Assembly: GCA_018985235.1 (NCBI GenBank)
Contig: JADGIG010000095.1
Span: forward strand, 1-20,709
Length of the DNA: 20,709 bases
Origin: Sanchytrium tribonematis
Taxonomy: Eukaryota > Sanchytriomycota > Sanchytriomycetes > Sanchytriales > Sanchytriaceae
Direction of reading: 5' to 3'
The translations under genes were made by a program, and so were the position numbers. Positions within the stretch are counted from its first letter, which is position 1. Each line of letters opens with the position of its first letter. Shown piece after piece: positions 16,470 through 20,709 of this stretch. The notes under the pieces are model-generated. The model was not told where the DNA came from. It saw only the letters and a program-made list of their open reading frames with translations, and ran no database searches.

Positions 16470-17702
16470 TCATTTTTTCATGCATTCAAGAGAGCAATAC
16501 TTGATTCCTTCTTTTTTAAAAGTGTAGGGCAGATGAATCGTATTTCCGCACACGCATTTAATCGAGTTGAGGCGATTTAAGGTAGCTTCCAAAATTTTGG
16601 AGCGATCCGGCACTCGGTCAATAGGCTTGGCCTTTTGGATAGTCAAATTATCCCGTGCCGACGGTTTCTCAGAGGCCGCAGGATCACGTAGGTCTAAAAC
16701 ATCATCAGATATTTCATATGTCGTTTTCTTTTTCTTCTTTTTTCTTCTTTTCTTTTTACTTGTGCTTTCAGATTGTTGTTCTTCGTCTTTCATCATAGAT
16801 TTATCCCCAAAAGATTCTAAACTATCATTCTCGCTCTCCTTGGACAAATCGTTATCAGATGGTAGTAGAGAAACCTTGATTACATCAAATTCGGCACTTT
16901 GAAAATTATATAGCGATTCGAAGCAATCTCTTGCAACTTTGAAAGTTGGCTTCCCTAAAGAGAGTGGAACTTTTTTAGTTTCCTTGAAATTCCCACATTG
17001 ATATAGACAATTTTTTAAAATAAGTTCATTTTTTTTGGCACCATATAACCAAATCACGTCTACCTCTTGAAATAATGCTTCTCCTGATACAAAGGCAACA
17101 ATATCACTGACTAAAGCAACCTCGTTGTGTCTCCTTATAGAACTTCCAGCAGAACTGGCCTTTCCTTTTGACTGGTCATGACTAGATTGGCCCCCGCCTT
17201 GCTTTCGTCTAGTAGTATAGCGATGAATTGATTTGTGACATAAAACTTTTCCACTATTCAAGTCAAAAATAGCACCAGCAAAATCTCCACCACTTAAGAG
17301 CAGAAATCCCCACTTTTGATTGGAAAACCGCTTTAGTTGACTGTTGAGTGTTTCCACGCTTAAGTTTGCAAATAGAGATTTATCAAACAATTGAGGAAAT
17401 ATTGCAATAGTATTGTTTTCCGCGGAACACACTAACATATCCGACTTATTTACAATGGTAATTGTTTCTTCAATTCCCTTATGCTCTTCCTCAATATCAA
17501 CAGCGTTCAGTTTATTAATGATATTTTCTATATGACCCTGTGACTTATAATGATCTCTCATTTCTTCACCATTGACAAATCCCACTTGGCAATCATTACA
17601 TGTTTTTGCTGAATTATTTTCGTTCTTTTTACCAACTTCTATTTGACTTTCTACTCTATATTTTGGGGGAACATAAATTATAGAAGAAATTGGAGTTAAC
17701 AT
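16470..17702 (-). CDS. ANKZF1: ANKZF1/Vms1 peptidyl-tRNA hydrolase, without ankyrin repeats
   Basis: This 410-residue protein has three recognisable parts. A C2H2 zinc finger lies at 35-57 (C35, C38, H51, H57). A VLRF1 domain spans about 130-280, with WGFLLLSGGDFAGAIFD, then YTTRRKQGGGQ with the catalytic-loop glutamine Q172, then KASSAGSSIRRHNE. A C-terminal treble-clef follows (C383, C385, C403, C407; the VATC type described for Vms1). ANKZF1/Vms1 releases stalled nascent chains from 60S subunits in ribosome-associated quality control and works with p97/Cdc48. Before the treble clef is a long lysine/arginine tract (KKKRRKKKKKK, about 315-326). Human ANKZF1 is about 726 residues with ankyrin repeats; I see none here. 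The ATG lies 36 nt after the chitinase stop and follows AAGGAGAA. Confidence 0.93.
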   Translation of the reverse strand: MLTPISSIIYVPPKYRVESQIEVGKKNENNSAKTCNDCQVGFVNGEEMRDHYKSQGHIENIINKLNAVDIEEEHKGIEETITIVNKSDMLVCSAENNTIAIFPQLFDKSLFANLSVETLNSQLKRFSNQKWGFLLLSGGDFAGAIFDLNSGKVLCHKSIHRYTTRRKQGGGQSSHDQSKGKASSAGSSIRRHNEVALVSDIVAFVSGEALFQEVDVIWLYGAKKNELILKNCLYQCGNFKETKKVPLSLGKPTFKVARDCFESLYNFQSAEFDVIKVSLLPSDNDLSKESENDSLESFGDKSMMKDEEQQSESTSKKKRRKKKKKKTTYEISDDVLDLRDPAASEKPSARDNLTIQKAKPIDRVPDRSKILEATLNRLNSIKCVCGNTIHLPYTFKKEGIKYCSLECMKK

Positions 17703-17734
17703 TTCTCCTTCTGCTTTAAAATAGGCGAAATAAT

Positions 17735-17740
17735 TTTATT
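17735..17740 (-). terminator. Poly(A) signal overlapping the chitinase stop
   Basis: The minus strand reads CTA TCA TAA TAA AAT, so AATAAA begins within the stop codon TAA. Confidence 0.5.
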
Positions 17741-19017
17741 ATGATAGGTAAGATTTGGTCAAGCATTTCACATTACAATACTTAGAGTTCTGGGAACACC
17801 ATGGCGCGTAGTTATAAAAGTCAACGTTGTTAAGCTCTGTGGCAACTACTCGTACAATAGATTTAGTCAAATTGTTATCCAAAGGATCTTGGGAAAGTTC
17901 CCAAAACATCATACCACCAAGATCCATAGCTTCTACATAGTCGATCTTGTACCGCACAGATACATTATCTTCATAACTAACAAAAAGTCCTTTGTTCGCA
18001 TTGTAAATATATGGCGCCTTGGCAACAGCATCAAAATATCTCACATTATTAGAATCCGACAAATCGCTAAGAATTTGATTATAAGTCACCCATCCGTCAC
18101 AACCTCCACTTAAGCAATCAAGTTTGCGAAAAAGTCCATGCATTTTTGTATCGCCTTTAAGAACGGGGTAGGAATGTCCATAAAGAGGTACGCCCACCAC
18201 TATCTGGTTCTTTTTTACGCTATTTTGCAGCAAGAACTTAACGGTTGTGTCAACTGAATAATCACCATTTGGATCTGCCGAATTTCTGTAAAGCGGTGCA
18301 TGATGTGTGCCATATCCAGATCCTATACTTACATCGTAACTCATCACGTGAAACCAACTTATATATTGCGCAGATTGACTCAACTTGTAGTTCGCTAAAG
18401 TTGATTGTGCAACGGGAATAGCAGTTGTAAGCTGGTATCCCGCGCCATTTGGTAATCCATTCAATTTAGCTCTCAAGTCTCTCATCAAACCAACATACAT
18501 AGTGCCTTCATAGTCATTTTGAGGATACTCCCAGTCTAATTTAATAGAAAATACCAATGTCAATTCCATCCAAACCATATTGAACCACTAAATCAATTGC
18601 CGAATTTATAAAATTGGTTTTCTTTGTCGAATCTCCTATAACAGGCGCAAAGTTGCCGGACCAAGAATAGCCCCCAATACTAAGCAATATTCTAAGGTGT
18701 GGATATTCTTTCCTTAATTGGAATAGGAGATTGTAATTTCCTTTCGCGCAACAATTGCAATCGTCAACTATCTTTGTAACTTTATGAACATCATCATCCG
18801 TTCCAGGCGTCACATTCCCCGAACTGACATCAATATTGGCAAATGAATAAGCTAAATGTGTATAATAATCCCCGTTTAATTTTCTGATATCGATACCTCC
18901 CCAATAACTCAGATACCCGACAATAACTCTTTTGGTGTTTGTATCTCTGGGTGCTACATTATAGTCTCCGATATCAAATTGACTGGCAGCAACTTGCAGC
19001 ACAAAAGAAAAAAGCAT
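17739..19017 (-). CDS. Secreted GH18 chitinase
   Basis: Exons 19017-18555 and 18535-17739 join across a 19-nt phase 1 intron to give 419 residues. The start is set by the signal-peptide-like MLFSFVLQVAASQF; an in-frame ATG also lies at 19068. The GH18 barrel starts at VIVGYLSYWG. LLSIGGYSW (111-119) is the third-strand motif. The catalytic signature DGIDIDWE spans 150-157, with E157 as the proton donor and the D155 codon split by the intron. FHVMSYD and MMFWELSQD are the later conserved strands. All catalytic residues are present, so an active endo-chitinase is likely. Cysteines near both ends of the barrel and at the tail fit a secreted enzyme. Roles could be digestion of host or prey chitin or remodelling of its own chitin. 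ANKZF1 follows after 36 nt. Confidence 0.94.
18536..18554 (-). other. 19-nt intron in the chitinase active-site motif
   Basis: The minus-strand sequence is gtattttctattaaattag. Splicing joins GIDI to DWEYP and completes the catalytic DxxDxDxE motif, splitting the codon of the third aspartate. Phase 1. Left unspliced, the frame ends within the intron. Confidence 0.96.
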
Positions 19018-19302
19018 TTTGTTTGAGACGTCACATCGGCAAAAAAAATGAAACCTGAATTTTGCCATTTGGTTTTTATCTTTGTAAAGTCCATCTGCCA
19101 AATGAAAGTCACATTCCAATTAATTAACATCATACTCAACATACTGTCCTCTCAATTTGAAAATTATATTTCAATTCTCGTTTATTTTACCTCTAACTAT
19201 CTAAAGACAGGTGTAGCAATACAAGGAAGAGTTCAAATGATCTGAAATGCTGTATAGGTGCGAATTCAGTTCAAACCCATTACGTATAGTTACGGACTTA
19301 AT
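19018..19302. other. 285-nt spacer upstream of the chitinase
   Basis: It holds the chitinase 5' flank and the 3' end of the preceding minus-strand gene. The chitinase frame stays open upstream to about 19119, with an ATG at 19068 but no further domain. No other gene is evident. Confidence 0.5.
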
Positions 19303-19307
19303 TTATT
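19302..19307 (-). terminator. Poly(A) signal overlapping the stop of the 202-residue gene
   Basis: The minus strand reads GGT AAA TAA ATT, so AATAAA spans the last lysine codon and the TAA. Confidence 0.5.
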
Positions 19308-19911
19308 TACCTATCAAGAAGGTACTGGAGATATCCTCAGATCTAAAGAGATATTCTGAAGGCAGCCAATGGATGATTGCTTGTATCTTGTACTCGCCTT
19401 TTCTAACATTGGGCATAGTAAAGGGAACCACTACCTCACCAAATCCAATATATGGATATTGTTCTGAATGCTTCGCATGTTTTATATATAATTTTAAAGC
19501 CTTTTTGACAAGTAACTGCGATTTACCATCTCCCTGTAAATATATTGTAAGCCTCTTTAATCCCCAAAAGGAATCTATTCCATTTACATAAATCTTTAAT
19601 TTACATTCACTTCCTTTCTTTACACGGTCTTCACATTGAATTGAATAAATATGGATTGATTTATCATGAATGTAATCTCTACCAGCAAATATAACAGAAG
19701 ATCCCACAACACTTAAACCTGTAGCGATAGCTATTTTTCTAGCAGGTAATTGTTGAATTGTGCTTTTCATACGATTGTATACAGTCATCCCGACAGTCTT
19801 TACACCACTTAAATGCTCTACCAGACCTTGGTAAATACTTTTGTATGAAACACCGTCATAATAGCTTGAAGGTATTGCAGTCGCAAAAAGAATGCAAAAA
19901 CAAAGTAACAT
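19303..19911 (-). CDS. Secreted or lumenal protein of unknown family, 202 residues
   Basis: The protein opens with a clear signal-peptide-like stretch, MLLCFCILFATAIPSS. A second hydrophobic segment follows (about 58-77, IAIATGLSVVGSSVIFAG). The rest (about 85-202) alternates short beta-like strands: IHIYSIQCEDRVKKGSECKL, LKRLTIYLQGDG, EVVVPFTMPNVRKGEYKIQAI. This pattern of a KKGxxCKLKIYV strand and a KGEYKIQAxIxW strand is reminiscent of lipid-binding beta-sandwich or ML-like domains, but I cannot assign a family. Two cysteines lie in the mature part (C92 and C101 by rough count), a possible disulphide. It is transcribed away from NME5, with 178 nt between the starts. AATAAA overlaps its stop, which supports a real gene end. 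Confidence 0.75.
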   Translation of the reverse strand: MLLCFCILFATAIPSSYYDGVSYKSIYQGLVEHLSGVKTVGMTVYNRMKSTIQQLPARKIAIATGLSVVGSSVIFAGRDYIHDKSIHIYSIQCEDRVKKGSECKLKIYVNGIDSFWGLKRLTIYLQGDGKSQLLVKKALKLYIKHAKHSEQYPYIGFGEVVVPFTMPNVRKGEYKIQAIIHWLPSEYLFRSEDISSTFLIGK

Positions 19912-20089
19912 CTGTTTAATGGAGTGGACCAGAACAAATTATATCAGATGGTCGCCAAATAGCGTCATTAATCACCTAATACACAAAAAGAAATTCGTCA
20001 TGCAATCTTTTTCTTTGAAATTGCCCTTATAGGTACTTTGAGAATTTCTCACTGTTACCGTATTGAAAAAAGTTACTAATTAAAGGAGA
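19912..20089. promoter_or_regulatory. 178-nt divergent promoter interval
   Basis: This interval separates the start of the minus-strand secreted-protein gene from the start of the plus-strand NME5-like gene. It must hold both promoters. It is AT-rich with no obvious TATA box that I would commit to. TTACTAATTAAAG lies just before the NME5 ATG and resembles a branch point plus splice acceptor. Confidence 0.35.
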
Positions 20090-20709
20090 ATGTTTGATAA
20101 TTTTGTGGGTATATTATTGATTCTAAACATGGCTTTTTGGGTCACTCAACCTATGAATAAAAGCGAAACCTTTGCTATGATAAAGCCAGATGGATATCAT
20201 GCAACTTTAGACATTTTGAAATATTTGGAAAAGCATGGATTTGAAATTCAAAAAAAGAAAACATTAATTTTGTCAAAAGAGCAAGCTGAACTATTCTATG
20301 AAGAGCATAGTAAAAAGATATTTTTTCGAGACCTGATAAGATATATTACCAGTGGCCCTGTAACAGTATTATCTCTTACGAAAGTGAATGCAATTGAGGA
20401 CCTGAGGAATTTATTAGGAAACACAGACTCAAATGAAGCTAGAATTGAAAGTCCAAGCTCTATTAGGGCTATATATGGCACAGACAAAGAGAAAAACGCA
20501 TGTCATGGCTCGGACAGCATTGTTGCAGTTGAAAGGGAAACGAATTTCTTTTTCAAGTGTGACCCTATCAACTTAATCACGACTGATATCAAAACTCTTC
20601 GGTTTTTAGAAGAACAAATTTATCCAACTTTAACACAATGCCTCGAGGAGCTAATCAAAGACAAACCAGAAGACCCAGTGCGATTTCTTGGCAATTTGCT
20701 TATAAAATT
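20090..20709 (+). CDS. NME5: NME5-like nucleoside diphosphate kinase/Dpy-30 protein, 5' part
   Basis: The frame runs off the right edge after about 206 codons. It holds a nucleoside diphosphate kinase domain (ETFAMIKPDG through CHGSDSIVAVERE, the histidine in NACHGSDS matching the phosphorylated active-site His). A Dpy-30-like helix at the end reads YPTLTQCLEELIKDKPEDPV. This pairing is that of NME5 (radial-spoke RSP23), an axonemal protein; SGPV and SIRAIYGTD also fit NME5. The first ATG (20090), seven bases after an in-frame stop, gives a hydrophobic leader (VGILLILNMAFWV) odd for a ciliary protein. ATGs at 20129 or 20153 (MNKSETFAMIKPDG) would give the usual short N-terminus. Presence of this gene suggests the organism makes motile cilia at some stage. 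Confidence 0.9.
   Translation, partial: MFDNFVGILLILNMAFWVTQPMNKSETFAMIKPDGYHATLDILKYLEKHGFEIQKKKTLILSKEQAELFYEEHSKKIFFRDLIRYITSGPVTVLSLTKVNAIEDLRNLLGNTDSNEARIESPSSIRAIYGTDKEKNACHGSDSIVAVERETNFFFKCDPINLITTDIKTLRFLEEQIYPTLTQCLEELIKDKPEDPVRFLGNLLIK

Noticed and set aside
18541-19119. Chitinase as two broken genes or a pseudogene.
   Set aside because: The intron at 18536-18554 restores an unbroken frame with the complete catalytic motif.
1-20709. CRISPR arrays, tRNA or rRNA genes, LTR or virus-derived elements.
   Set aside because: No regular direct repeats, tRNA-like cloverleaf boxes, rRNA-like conserved blocks, reverse transcriptase, integrase or capsid-like coding was seen.

Overview
This is a gene-dense, AT-rich stretch of eukaryotic nuclear DNA using the standard genetic code. 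Fourteen protein genes are well supported, one small gene is plausible, and a roughly 2 kb gene-poor island holds only decayed DNA-transposon traces. Six genes are each broken by a single intron of exactly 19 nt. All six introns start with GTA, end with AG and carry an adenine at intron position 14. Many genes end with the poly(A) signal AATAAA on or beside the stop codon, and neighbouring genes are often 1 to 100 nt apart. The gene set (BTAF1/Mot1, PPIE, ATP-Mg/Pi carrier, NAE1, ALG14, BTG/Tob, ANKZF1/Vms1, NME5) suggests a streamlined holozoan, for example a reduced parasitic animal. The multi-pass membrane protein at 6508-8827, however, resembles a class I associate with protists, so a compact protist (for example a rhizarian) remains possible. 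I cannot name the organism from the sequence.

Layout. 1-4439 (+): the 3' part of BTAF1/MOT1, then a PPIE-type RRM-cyclophilin 18 nt later. 4441-11940 (-): six genes in one direction. In transcription order they are an acyltransferase-3 membrane protein, a small Ser/Pro-rich protein with PABIR/FAM122-like traits, a coiled-coil plus ubiquitin-like protein, a multi-pass membrane protein, an EF-hand mitochondrial carrier and a secreted class 3 lipase. 11941-14005: gene-poor island with traces resembling IS1595/Merlin and IS630/Tc1-type transposases. 14006-14209 (-): possible 67-residue protein. 14263-16468 (+): NAE1, ALG14 and a BTG/Tob protein in tight tandem. 16470-19911 (-): a secreted protein of unknown family, a GH18 chitinase and ANKZF1/Vms1. 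20090 to the end (+): 5' part of an NME5-like gene with NDK and Dpy-30 parts.

How it fits together. The genes are mostly unrelated housekeeping functions: transcription-factor recycling, splicing-associated proline isomerisation, mitochondrial nucleotide transport, neddylation, N-glycan assembly, ribosome quality control and cilia. They sit alongside secreted or surface functions (lipase, chitinase, acyltransferase). The unusual content is architectural: fixed-length minimal introns, stop codons merged with poly(A) signals, two convergent gene pairs whose stop codons lie one base apart, and very short same-strand gaps that raise the question of polycistronic transcription with trans-splicing. 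Four of the six introns interrupt a family signature motif, so annotation that ignores 19-nt introns would report these genes as truncated or split.
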